Below, piece by piece: positions 50,585 to 58,481 of a stretch of DNA of 64,000 nucleotides (the stretch's first letter is position 1; the number at the start of each line of letters is the position of its first letter). Below the pieces are notes generated by a model that saw only the letters and a list, made by a program, of their open reading frames with translations, made no database searches and had not been told where the DNA came from. The translations under genes were made by a program, and so were the position numbers. This DNA is from Actinopolymorpha alba DSM 45243. GTDB taxonomy: Bacteria > Actinomycetota > Actinomycetes > Propionibacteriales > Actinopolymorphaceae. The DNA lies in NCBI RefSeq assembly GCF_000373925.1, contig NZ_KB892753.1:1-64000 (forward strand). The letters are read 5' to 3'.

Positions 50585-51703
50585 ATGGCAAAGGCGGAGC
50601 CGAAATACCTGTGGATCAAGCAGCAGCTGTTGGGCGAGATCCGACGGGGTACGCACGCCGCGGGGCAGGCGTTCATCACCGAACGCGAGGTCTGTGAACG
50701 CTTCGGGGTCTCCCGGATCACTGCGGTCCGCGCCCTCAACGACCTCGTCCACGAAGGTGTCCTGACCCGCAAGCGCGGCGTCGGCACCTTCGTCGCGGAC
50801 CAGACCGAGCAGCGCCCGCGCCCGCCGTCGTTGATCGGCTGCGTCTTCGCCGAACTCAGCGGCCACCACGTGCTCGAGATCCTGGCCGGGATCCAGCAGG
50901 CCTGCGGCTCCGTCGGCGCGAGCGTACGGCTCTTCGACTCGGCCTCCGACCCCGCACGCGAGCTGGCCAATCTCGACCAGGCCCGCCGAGCCGGTGTGGA
51001 CGGACTGGTGGTCTACCCCGTCGATGGCCAGACGAACGCCAGCGCGATCGCCGATCCAGGACCGCCGGTCGTGCTCGTGGACCGCTACCACCCGGCGTTC
51101 CCGACCAACGCCGTCCTGCCTGACAGTTTCCGGGCCGCCGTCGTCGTCACCGAGGACCTCCTCGCCCGCGGACATACGCGGATCGGCGTCGCCTGGGGCG
51201 AGGTCGACTGCAGCAGCGTGCTCGAGCACCTCGCGGGTCATCGCCGGGCACTGCTCGACCATGGCGTCCGGGTCGACCCGGAGCTGTCCGCACTGCTGCC
51301 GTACGACCGTTGGCCGGAGGCCGAACGCCGCAACCTGCTGCGGTCCTGGCTCGACCGCTCTCCGGCCGATCAGCCAACAGCGCTGGTCGGTGTGAACAGC
51401 GAGGTGGTGTTTCTCCTACGTACGGACCTCGCGGTGCTCGGGGTCGCGCCGGACCGGTTCGCCTGGGCGGCGTTCGGCGATGACAACCCGACCGCTCTCC
51501 GCGCGATCGGCGCCGCGGGCGCGACCCTCCCGTCGCGGCAGATGGGTGTCGCGGCTGGCAGGTTCCTCCTCGACCGGCTGGCCGAGGAGGTCGCACTCCC
51601 CATCACCCACCTCGTCCTGCCGGTACGCCTGACGACGGCAACCACCGGGAGGCCTGAACCTGACAGCGCAATTGACATATCAAAGGGAGCGCGCCGAGCC
51701 TGA
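50585..51703 (+). CDS. GntR-headed regulator with LacI-type sugar-sensing domain
   Basis: A 372-residue regulator. The N-terminal 75 residues are a GntR winged helix (YLWIKQQLLGEIRRGTHAAG, FITEREVCERFGVSRITAVRAL, GVLTRKRGVGTFVAD). The rest is a periplasmic-binding-like sensor as in LacI/AraR proteins (LEILAGIQQACGSVGASVRL, VDGLVVYPVDGQ, LLARGHTRIGVAWGE). AraR-type regulators of this build sense sugars. ATG 50585 is chosen. The word CATATCAA (or its complement) overlaps its own start (50580-50587) and recurs at 51676-51683 just before the glycosidase genes, a possible operator. It likely controls the two downstream glycosidase genes. Confidence 0.92.
   Translation: MAKAEPKYLWIKQQLLGEIRRGTHAAGQAFITEREVCERFGVSRITAVRALNDLVHEGVLTRKRGVGTFVADQTEQRPRPPSLIGCVFAELSGHHVLEILAGIQQACGSVGASVRLFDSASDPARELANLDQARRAGVDGLVVYPVDGQTNASAIADPGPPVVLVDRYHPAFPTNAVLPDSFRAAVVVTEDLLARGHTRIGVAWGEVDCSSVLEHLAGHRRALLDHGVRVDPELSALLPYDRWPEAERRNLLRSWLDRSPADQPTALVGVNSEVVFLLRTDLAVLGVAPDRFAWAAFGDDNPTALRAIGAAGATLPSRQMGVAAGRFLLDRLAEEVALPITHLVLPVRLTTATTGRPEPDSAIDISKGARRA
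51672..51683. promoter_or_regulatory. TTGACATATCAA operator-like palindrome
   Basis: TTGA-CATA-TCAA is a short palindrome at the end of the regulator gene, 25 bases before the first glycosidase start. The core CATATCAA also occurs in the opposite orientation at 50580-50587, overlapping the regulator's start codon. Confidence 0.4.
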
Positions 51704-51707
51704 GCGC

Positions 51708-54308
51708 ATGGCGGGCATCCCTGAAAGGTCACGCCGGTGGTTCCTCTCCCGAGGCGGTGGCCTGTTCCTCACCTCTTCCACACTCGGGCCCGGCCTGGTC
51801 GGGCCGTTCCTCGGTAAGGGTCGTGCGGCCGCCTCGGCCGGAACGCGGGCGTTCCGGCTCGGCGAGGTACGACCCGGCAACGTCTTCCATCCCAGCCAAC
51901 CGATGGCCCTGCGCCAGGTCGTGACGGATCTGTCCGGACTCGGCGGGACGTACGAAATCGATCTGACGACCAAGGACGCGGCCGGCGAGGTCATCAGCCA
52001 CCGCACCGACACCGTGCGCCTCGCGCCCGGTCAGACGCACGAGCGGGACGTACCTGTCGGGGGCGACACACTCGGCCACTACACGGCCACCGCGGTCGTC
52101 CGAACGGACGGCGGCACGACAGTCGCCACCACGGCCAGCGCGCTGGCCCGCGTACCCAGCCCACCGGGACAACTCCAGCCGCACTCGCCGTGGGGCATTG
52201 GCAGCGGCGGCGCCTGGATCGGGATCCGTTTCGACGCGGCGGAGGCCGCCAAGCGGCTGCGGCTGGTCGCCGAGGCCGGTATCGCCTTCACCCGCGAGGA
52301 GATCTTCTGGGACAACCTCGAACCCAGCAAGGGCGAGTGGCACTGGGAGCGGTTCGACCCAGCGGTCATCGCCGCCCGCGAGCACCAGGTGTCGTTCCTC
52401 GGCCTGCTGGACTACTGGGCACGCTGGTCCATCCCGGACGGCTACCAGGAACGGCCACATCCGACGCCCTGGCCGCAGGCCGTCGACAACTTCGCGAACT
52501 TCTGCTTCCAGGTCGTGAGTAGATACAAGCCGGGCGGAGTCCTCGCCCGTAGCCAGGGATGGCGGGACGGCTACGGCATCCGGCACTGGGAGGTGTGGAA
52601 CGAGCCGCCGACCTTCTGGTTCGGGACCGCGCAGGAGTTCGGCCGGATCGTCCGCGCGGCGTCGGCGGCAATCCGGCGCGCCGACCCCAAGGCGTTCGTC
52701 GTCGTGTCGAACGGCGGACCGACCTTCGACCAGCAGGTGATCGACGTCGCCGGCGTCGAGGCGTACGACGCGCTGGCGATCCACCTCTACCCGGGTCCGA
52801 CCGGTCCGGAGGCCGGCGGGTTCGTCGAGCAGATCCGCGAGTCCCGGGCGTTCCTCGACCGCAACGACGGCAGGCGGGTGAAGCTGTGGGTCACCGAGAC
52901 CGGCTGGAACGTCAAGGGCGGCGTGTCGGCGTGGGAGCAGGCCAGCTACCTCGTCCGCGCGAACATCGAGTCGGTCGCGGCCGGGGTCGAGCGGATCCTC
53001 GACTTCACCCTGCTGTACGGCGGTGAGGGCTGGGGCATCCTCGACGACGAAACGCATCCGAGGATCGCCTACGCGGCGTACGCGACCCTCGCCGACCGGC
53101 TGCGCGACCACCGGCCCCGCACGGCCGAGCCGATGGGTGCCGCGGTGCGGGCCTACGTCTTCCAGGGCGCCGACCGCGCGACCGCCGCGGTGTGGAGTAC
53201 CGCCGAAGATGGCCGGCTCGAACTCGACGCAGGTGGTTCCGTCCTTGATACGTACGACCTGATGGGAAACCGGATCGGGTCGGCTCGTGGTGCGACAGAC
53301 CTCGCGCTCACCGGGCGGCCGGCGTTCATCGTCGCCCGGGATCTCTCCGCGCAGCGACTTGGCCGGATCATCCGCGACGGCCGGGTCCGCGGCATCGCGC
53401 CGCTCGGGATCGCGATCGACAATCTCGCCGACCTGCCGTCCAGGCTGCCGGATCTGACGGTCACGATCACCAACCGGATCAACGTGCCGCAGCAGGGCCG
53501 CGCCACGATCTCGCTGCCGGAAGGCTGGCAGGTCCGCGACCGGTCGTTGGCGTACGGCCCGCTCGCGCCGGGTGAGTCGGTGGTGCTGAGGTACGCCCTG
53601 ACGCGGGTCGCCCCGAACGCCGACAACGCCTACCCGGTCGAGGTCACCGCGACCACGAACGCCGACCCTGGCCAGCTGACCGCGCGGACGACGCTGTTCG
53701 TCACGGCCGTCGTACGCGGGAGCCCGGCGATCAACGGGACGCTGGACGGCTTCCGGGCGGGCGCCCCCGTGCATGTCGACCGCCCGGATCAGGTGGTCGG
53801 CATCCCGGAGTGGACGCCGACCAACTGTTCCGCGATCGCGTGGGCGATGTGGGACCACGAGTACTTCTACTTCGCCGCCAGCGTCACCGACGACGCGTTC
53901 AGCCAGCCCCACACCGGCGGCGACATCTGGAACGGCGACAGCGTCCAGCTGATGTTCGACCCGCAGAACATCAAGCAGGGCAAGCCTCCTTCGGCTCAGG
54001 AGGTCGGCCTCGCGCTGACATCACAGGGCGAGCAGGTCTACCGCTGGAGTGGCGGGTCCAGCTCCGTCCCCGGGGCGCGGCTGGTCTGCGGCCGGGGCGA
54101 GAACGGCAACCTGGTCTACACCTGCGCGCTGCCGCTGTCGGAGCTGCGGATCGATGCGCGGGTGGGCACGCGGATCGGCCTGGACTTCCTCGTCAACGAC
54201 AACGACGGCGGCGGCCGGTCGGGCTGGATCTACTGGACGCCCGGCATCGGCAACGCCTGGGACTCGTCGAAGTTCTCGACCTGGACCTTTGTGGATACGG
54301 AGATCTGA
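51708..54308 (+). CDS. Tat-exported clan-A glycoside hydrolase-like protein with CBM9-like domain
   Basis: An 866-residue secreted protein. The leader RSRRWFLSRGGGLFL is a twin-arginine signal. After a beta-sandwich part (about 50-160) comes a TIM barrel (about 165-470) of the GH-A type, closest in style to GH39/GH5: acid/base Glu299 in WEVWNEPP and nucleophile Glu397 in LWVTETGW, about 100 residues apart as expected. A beta-rich region follows, and the last 190 residues (YFYFAASVTDDAFSQ, IWNGDSVQLMFDPQ) look like a CBM9-type sugar-binding domain. Start 51708 is a choice; TTG 51672 is in frame upstream. It shares the TGATG junction with the next glycosidase. Confidence 0.82.
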   Translation: MAGIPERSRRWFLSRGGGLFLTSSTLGPGLVGPFLGKGRAAASAGTRAFRLGEVRPGNVFHPSQPMALRQVVTDLSGLGGTYEIDLTTKDAAGEVISHRTDTVRLAPGQTHERDVPVGGDTLGHYTATAVVRTDGGTTVATTASALARVPSPPGQLQPHSPWGIGSGGAWIGIRFDAAEAAKRLRLVAEAGIAFTREEIFWDNLEPSKGEWHWERFDPAVIAAREHQVSFLGLLDYWARWSIPDGYQERPHPTPWPQAVDNFANFCFQVVSRYKPGGVLARSQGWRDGYGIRHWEVWNEPPTFWFGTAQEFGRIVRAASAAIRRADPKAFVVVSNGGPTFDQQVIDVAGVEAYDALAIHLYPGPTGPEAGGFVEQIRESRAFLDRNDGRRVKLWVTETGWNVKGGVSAWEQASYLVRANIESVAAGVERILDFTLLYGGEGWGILDDETHPRIAYAAYATLADRLRDHRPRTAEPMGAAVRAYVFQGADRATAAVWSTAEDGRLELDAGGSVLDTYDLMGNRIGSARGATDLALTGRPAFIVARDLSAQRLGRIIRDGRVRGIAPLGIAIDNLADLPSRLPDLTVTITNRINVPQQGRATISLPEGWQVRDRSLAYGPLAPGESVVLRYALTRVAPNADNAYPVEVTATTNADPGQLTARTTLFVTAVVRGSPAINGTLDGFRAGAPVHVDRPDQVVGIPEWTPTNCSAIAWAMWDHEYFYFAASVTDDAFSQPHTGGDIWNGDSVQLMFDPQNIKQGKPPSAQEVGLALTSQGEQVYRWSGGSSSVPGARLVCGRGENGNLVYTCALPLSELRIDARVGTRIGLDFLVNDNDGGGRSGWIYWTPGIGNAWDSSKFSTWTFVDTEI

Positions 54309-56026
54309 TGCGGAACGACGACAGACGACTTCACCGCAGGCGCTTCCTCGAACTCGGGGGTGGGGCGGTGGCCGGCCTCTCGGTCGCCGGAGCAGGTGCC
54401 CTGCGGCCATCATCGGCCGCAGCCGACGCCACGCGCTCGCGCAGCTTGGAGATTGACGCCAACCAGCGCACGGGAGAGTTCAACCGCAAGCTGTTCAGCG
54501 TGGTGGGCGTCACCCAGGACACCGGCCTGAAGGTGGACAGCTGGAAACTCCTCAACCCCGCCGGCACGCAGTCACGGCTCGAGGTCGCCATGGCGGAGGT
54601 GGCGCCACAACGCGGCGCGTTCGACGTCAAAGAGATGTTCATCTACCTGGACAACACCAACGACCGATTCTTCAACCAGGTCGTGGGCGCGGGTCTGGAG
54701 CCGGTGCTGCTGTGCTGCTATTCGACGTCCTGGTTGGGTAATCCGCCAACCGATCCGCAGGGTTGGGCGGACATCGTGGCCCAGGTCGTCGAGCACTTCA
54801 ACGGCGTACCCGGACCGGACTACCAGCTCCGGGTGAAATACCTCGAGATCTGGAACGAGCCCAACCATCCGATGTTCTGGAAGGGTACGCCCGAGCAGTT
54901 CCACGCCCTGTTCAAGATCGCCGCACACACGATTCACGACAGGTTCCCGGGCGTCCTCGTCGGTGGTCCGGCGTTCTCACCCGGTTTTGACGGCTATTAC
55001 GAATACGGCAAGGCCTTCGTCGACGCCGCCGGCGACGACATGGACTACTTCATCTACCACTCCTACGGCGATGACCCGCCGAAGATCGCCGCCGACATCA
55101 CCTTCTGGCGCGACTACATCAGGACGCACACCCGGCACGCCGACCCGCGCCTCATGGTCACCGAAGCCGAGTCGTTCAAGGACTCCGACGCGGTGAAGGT
55201 GCAGAACCTCATCGGGCGGCAGTTCACGCTGCTCGACCACGCGGATTCGCTGATCGGCTGGCATCAGTTCAAGCTGTACGAGTACAAGGAGGGTTGGTAC
55301 ACCTTCGGGCTGGTCTACAACGACGGCTCGGTCTTCGGGCGCAACTACTGGCCCTACTGGCTGTTCCGCGACGCCGACGGACAGACGGTCCGCGGCAGCG
55401 GCGCCGAGGACGATCCGGGTGGCCACCAGGTCGCCACGGTCTCCCGCGCGGGTGCCCGGGTCAACACGGTCTACTGGCGCGACCCCGAGGTGGCGACCGG
55501 CCGCCAGCTCACCAGGTTTTCCATCCGGCTGCCGCGGGAGCCGCGGATCGACCGGATACTCACGGTGTCCCGGGTACGCGGGACGACCGGCGAGGTGATC
55601 GCCGCCCGCAAGGTGAGCCGCGGGGTGCCGCTCTGCGAGTACTCCGTGCAGGTCGAGCCAGGCGAGGCAGTCTCGCTGACCCTCGACGACGCCGCGGCGG
55701 CAACCACGCCCTGGGTGGGGCTGGCGGCGACCGCCTCTTCGGTCGCGGTGGGTACGCCGTTCACCGCCGCGGTGAACGTCCTCAACACCACGCCGCACCC
55801 GATCTCCGGTGAGGTCCACCTGGCCGGCCTCCCCGCCGGATGGACCACCGAGCTTCAGTCGGGTACCCCCACCTTCGGCGGTCTCGACACCGGCGATCAG
55901 GCCAGGACGACCTGGCGGATCACGCCAACCGCGCCGACCAAGGGTGCCGTCGCCTACCGGGCGATCGCGATGCTCGGCGCTGGAGCGACCCACCACTCGA
56001 TCCCGATCCGGATCACAGCCGCCTGA
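54308..56026 (+). CDS. Tat-exported clan-A glycoside hydrolase-like protein (GH39-like)
   Basis: A 572-residue secreted enzyme. The signal HRRRFLELGGGAVAGLSVAG is twin-arginine. The barrel (about 50-345) has acid/base Glu184 in YLEIWNEPNHPMFW and nucleophile Glu286 in LMVTEAES, with YFIYHSYGDDP between, as in GH39 xylosidase/iduronidase relatives. The C-terminal 120 residues (ATASSVAVGTPFTAAVNVLN, PHPISGEVHLAGLPAGW) are a NEW3-like alpha-galactosidase-associated beta domain. ATG overlaps the previous TGA by one base, so the pair is coupled. A 16-bp hairpin lies 49 bases after the stop. Substrate unknown; a uronic-acid or xylose glycan is plausible from the neighbour Udh-like gene. Confidence 0.83.
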   Translation: MRNDDRRLHRRRFLELGGGAVAGLSVAGAGALRPSSAAADATRSRSLEIDANQRTGEFNRKLFSVVGVTQDTGLKVDSWKLLNPAGTQSRLEVAMAEVAPQRGAFDVKEMFIYLDNTNDRFFNQVVGAGLEPVLLCCYSTSWLGNPPTDPQGWADIVAQVVEHFNGVPGPDYQLRVKYLEIWNEPNHPMFWKGTPEQFHALFKIAAHTIHDRFPGVLVGGPAFSPGFDGYYEYGKAFVDAAGDDMDYFIYHSYGDDPPKIAADITFWRDYIRTHTRHADPRLMVTEAESFKDSDAVKVQNLIGRQFTLLDHADSLIGWHQFKLYEYKEGWYTFGLVYNDGSVFGRNYWPYWLFRDADGQTVRGSGAEDDPGGHQVATVSRAGARVNTVYWRDPEVATGRQLTRFSIRLPREPRIDRILTVSRVRGTTGEVIAARKVSRGVPLCEYSVQVEPGEAVSLTLDDAAAATTPWVGLAATASSVAVGTPFTAAVNVLNTTPHPISGEVHLAGLPAGWTTELQSGTPTFGGLDTGDQARTTWRITPTAPTKGAVAYRAIAMLGAGATHHSIPIRITAA

Positions 56027-56069
56027 GAACGCGTACCGCCTACCACCGAACCCACGGAGAACACGGCCT

Positions 56070-56114
56070 ACGTAGAACGCGGCCCAGGCAAACTGCCTGG
56101 GCCGCGTTCCACGT
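56070..56114. terminator. 16-bp perfect hairpin after glycosidase operon
   Basis: GAACGCGGCCCAGGCA (56075-56090) pairs with TGCCTGGGCCGCGTTC (56094-56109) around a 3-base loop, and flanking ACGT bases extend the stem past one mismatch. It lies 49 bases after the glycosidase stop and probably ends that transcript. Confidence 0.75.
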
Positions 56115-56136
56115 CCCCGGCCGCGCCGCCCCGGCC

Positions 56137-56228
56137 AAATGATCACGTATACGTGGTCATTTGCTGCTTCACACGGCATCGGCACCATGTAAGGCCCGTA
56201 ATGACCACGTAAACGTGATCATTACGGG
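56137..56228. repeat. Composite palindrome-hairpin-palindrome element, copy 3
   Basis: A 26-bp palindrome (56137-56162, half-site AAATGATCACGTA) and a 34-bp palindrome (56195-56228, half-site CCCGTAATGACCACGTA), each with one mismatch pair, flank a hairpin (CTTCACACGGC... near 56168-56193). The right half matches copy 1 at 18279-18355 in both structure and sequence. It lies between the converging glycosidase and ThuA-like genes. Confidence 0.75.
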
Positions 56229-56262
56229 TCGCGCGCCGGTCCTCCGTCAGAACAGGAAGGGT

Positions 56263-56931
56263 CTACGAGCGGCCGGCCACCCAGCGGGCGGCGTTGCGGA
56301 TGATGTGGCGTACGTCGTCGCGGTAGTACGTGGGGTTCTCCTCATGGCCCGGCCGGAAGTAGAACACCCGGCCAGCACCCACCGTGTAGGCGCAGCCCGA
56401 CCGGAACTCATGGCCGCCCGGGAAGCGCGAGTGGAACACCACCGTGTCCGGTTTGCCGCAGCCGAACTCCTCGTCGTACATCTCCTCCTCTTCGATCGCG
56501 AAGTCGCTCACACCCGCGGCCACCGGGTGGTCGGGCGCGAGCACCGTGATCGATTCGGGGCCGGCGTCGTGCTTCACGCCACCGATCCGGCCGTCGTCAC
56601 CGATGAGCCTGGTGAACGGCTTGGCCATGTGGGAGGAGTGGAGGGCGAGGAAGCCCATCCCGCGCTCCTTCACGTGCCGCTCGATCCGGTCGACGGTCTC
56701 GTCCCGGACCGCGCCGTGGAGCATGTGTCCCCACCAGGCGAGCACGTCGGTCTGAGCGAGGACCTCCTCCGGAACGCCCTGACCCGGGTCGACGAGTTCG
56801 GCGGTGCTCACCGCGAAGTCGGGGCTCTGGCGCAGCCCGTCCGCGACCGCGCCGTTGATGTCGTACGGGTACATCTCCTTGGGGGCGGTGTGCTCAGACC
56901 ACACCAGTACGCGGATCTTCTGCTCGCTCAC
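56263..56931 (-). CDS. ThuA-like trehalose-utilisation domain protein
   Basis: A 222-residue class-I-amidotransferase-like protein of the ThuA family. Typical stretches are IRVLVWSEHTAPKEMYPYDING, DVLAWWGHMLHGAV, GMGFLALHSSHMAKPFTRLIG, and the C-terminal GRVFYFRPGHEENPTYY. The nucleophile Cys of true amidotransferases is His/Ser here (ALHSSH), as in ThuA. ThuA in rhizobia acts in disaccharide oxidation (3-keto sugars). GTG 56931 follows GGAGGACG. It is transcribed together with the Udh-like gene, which ends 110 bases upstream. Confidence 0.88.
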   Translation of the reverse strand: MSEQKIRVLVWSEHTAPKEMYPYDINGAVADGLRQSPDFAVSTAELVDPGQGVPEEVLAQTDVLAWWGHMLHGAVRDETVDRIERHVKERGMGFLALHSSHMAKPFTRLIGDDGRIGGVKHDAGPESITVLAPDHPVAAGVSDFAIEEEEMYDEEFGCGKPDTVVFHSRFPGGHEFRSGCAYTVGAGRVFYFRPGHEENPTYYRDDVRHIIRNAARWVAGRS

Positions 56932-57041
56932 GTTTCGTCCTCCTACGCCGCCAGGCGGCGGTTCTTCGTGGGATGGGTTCTCCGGGGGGTGCCCTGAGTC
57001 AGAGGGATCGTCGGGATTCGTGCAGGTCAGACAGGTCAGGG

Positions 57042-57815
57042 TCAGGCCACGGGTCCGCGCGGGCACAGCGACCTGCGGGGATTCGGGTCAAGCTCGGTGA
57101 AGAAGACCTCGGAGTCACCGGTCGGCGCGTACCCGATCTCCGCCCGCGCGTTGGAGGTGTCCCACTCGTGCCGGGTGTTGGCCGAGACACCGTGGTAGAC
57201 ACCGAACCGGACGTCCGCGGCCTCGATGGCGCGAACGACCAGGTGCCGGAGGTCTGCCGGCGCGAGCCAGGACGGCATCGACCCGACGGCGAAGGGCCGG
57301 TCCTGGACCGCACCGAACCGCAGGCACACCACTGACAGGCCGGTGCGGTAGCTGTACGTGCGGCCAAGGGCCTCGGCGAACGCCTTTGTCGCGCCGTACG
57401 CACAACACGGAGAGGGTGGCCAGAACGGGTCAACCGGGTGCTGCTCCTGCTGGACGTAGCCACCCATGGCGTGGACCGAGCTGGCCAGGATCACCCGGCG
57501 GACGTCTGCCCGCTGGGCGGCATCGAGGATGGTGGCCACCAGGTCGACGTTCGGGGTCCGCAGCGCGTCCCAGCTGGCCTGGGCCCGCGGGTTGGCGGCG
57601 AGGTGCACGACGGTGTCGACGCCCTGCACGACCTCCGTCGCGAACGCCCGGTCGGCGAGATCACCGACGCGGACGTCGGTGTGCTCCGGAGGGTCCGCGG
57701 CGGGGAGGGGCTGGACGACGTCGACGAGGCGACGCGCGTAACCACTGAGCCCCGGCAACAGGTGCCGGGCGACCTGACCGGCCGCACCGGTCAGTAGCAC
57801 CGTCCGCTCGATCAT
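57042..57815 (-). CDS. NAD-dependent epimerase/uronate dehydrogenase-like protein
   Basis: A 257-residue extended SDR. The NAD loop is TGAAGQVA (9-16); the active site is Ser113 (SSVHAMGGY), Tyr140 and Lys144 (YGATK). Length and the segments VVHLAANPRAQASWD, VDLVATILDAAQ, LASSVHAMGGYV and CLRFGAVQ resemble bacterial uronate dehydrogenases (Udh), which oxidise galacturonate or glucuronate to the lactone. It is upstream of ThuA in the same direction, so both probably act on the products of the glycosidases facing them. Confidence 0.82.
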   Translation of the reverse strand: MIERTVLLTGAAGQVARHLLPGLSGYARRLVDVVQPLPAADPPEHTDVRVGDLADRAFATEVVQGVDTVVHLAANPRAQASWDALRTPNVDLVATILDAAQRADVRRVILASSVHAMGGYVQQEQHPVDPFWPPSPCCAYGATKAFAEALGRTYSYRTGLSVVCLRFGAVQDRPFAVGSMPSWLAPADLRHLVVRAIEAADVRFGVYHGVSANTRHEWDTSNARAEIGYAPTGDSEVFFTELDPNPRRSLCPRGPVA

Positions 57816-58241
57816 CGCCGTTTCCGTTCCGGGCCCGTCCGGTGTGTTGGCGAGCCGTCCCCCGAGATCGCTGGCCTCTCTTTCGTCGCATTCCTATCGC
57901 ACCGGAGGGGGCAGCTTCGAGCGGATTCCGGCGTACGGACGTCTTGCCCGATCCCGGACTCTGTCCGGCCGCGTCACGAGCCGTCGACGCTCTATGAAGT
58001 CGTACGATTACTTTCCGTTGGCAACGCGAGCCTCCGGTAGGTGTCGCCATCCCGGTCTTTGTGGATAGCCTGTGGAAAGACTGTGGATGTTGCGCAATTC
58101 GGCGCGGACGCACCCCGACCCCAGGTGCGAGATCGGGCCGCCTGCCGGTACCGTTGACCTACGAGCAGATGAGACCGTGAGCCCGCGGGCACGCGTGTAA
58201 TGCGTGTTGCCCCGGTTTATGTTGTGCGAGGGGGTCGACCC
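57816..58241. other. Divergent promoter region of Udh-like and DUF3073 genes
   Basis: Over 400 bases with no gene. It must hold both promoters. Three TGTGGA words lie exactly 11 bases apart at 58060-58087. No hairpin of note is present. Confidence 0.5.
58060..58089 (+). repeat. Three TGTGGA direct repeats with 11-bp phase
   Basis: TGTGGATA (58060-58067), TGTGGAAA (58071-58078) and TGTGGATG (58082-58089) begin exactly 11 bases apart, so they lie on one helix face. Each resembles a DnaA box (TGTGGATAA type). They lie 150-180 bases upstream of the DUF3073 start. Confidence 0.5.
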
Positions 58242-58457
58242 ATGGGGCGCGGCCGTGCTAAGGCCAAGCAGACGAAGGTCGCCCGGGAGCTGAAGTACCG
58301 CACCCACGACACCGACCTCGACGCGCTGCAGCGAGAGCTGTCGAGTCGACAGGACGGCGCGAATGGTGATATTCGCGCAGAGCAGGACGACCCCGACGAA
58401 GAGCCTGACGAAGACGGGGCCGACGAGGATCAGCAACGCATCGCACGTCACCGCTGA
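58242..58457 (+). CDS. DUF3073 family protein
   Basis: A 71-residue protein with the conserved actinobacterial DUF3073 start: GRGRAKAKQTKVARELKYRT, DTDLDALQRELSS. A very acidic tail follows (DDPDEEPDEDGADEDQQ). The basic head and acidic tail suggest nucleic-acid or ribosome contact, but no function is known. It sits beside purM as in Streptomyces and Mycobacterium. ATG 58242 follows GAGGGGG. It converges with purM, 24 bases away. Confidence 0.92.
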   Translation: MGRGRAKAKQTKVARELKYRTHDTDLDALQRELSSRQDGANGDIRAEQDDPDEEPDEDGADEDQQRIARHR

Positions 58458-58481
58458 CCTCATCAGCAGTAGACGTCGCGG

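Noticed and set aside
51729-53912. A 727-codon open frame antisense to the first glycosidase gene
   Set aside because: Opposite strand encodes a clear Tat-exported glycosidase with both catalytic Glu residues; the antisense frame has no start signal or domain.
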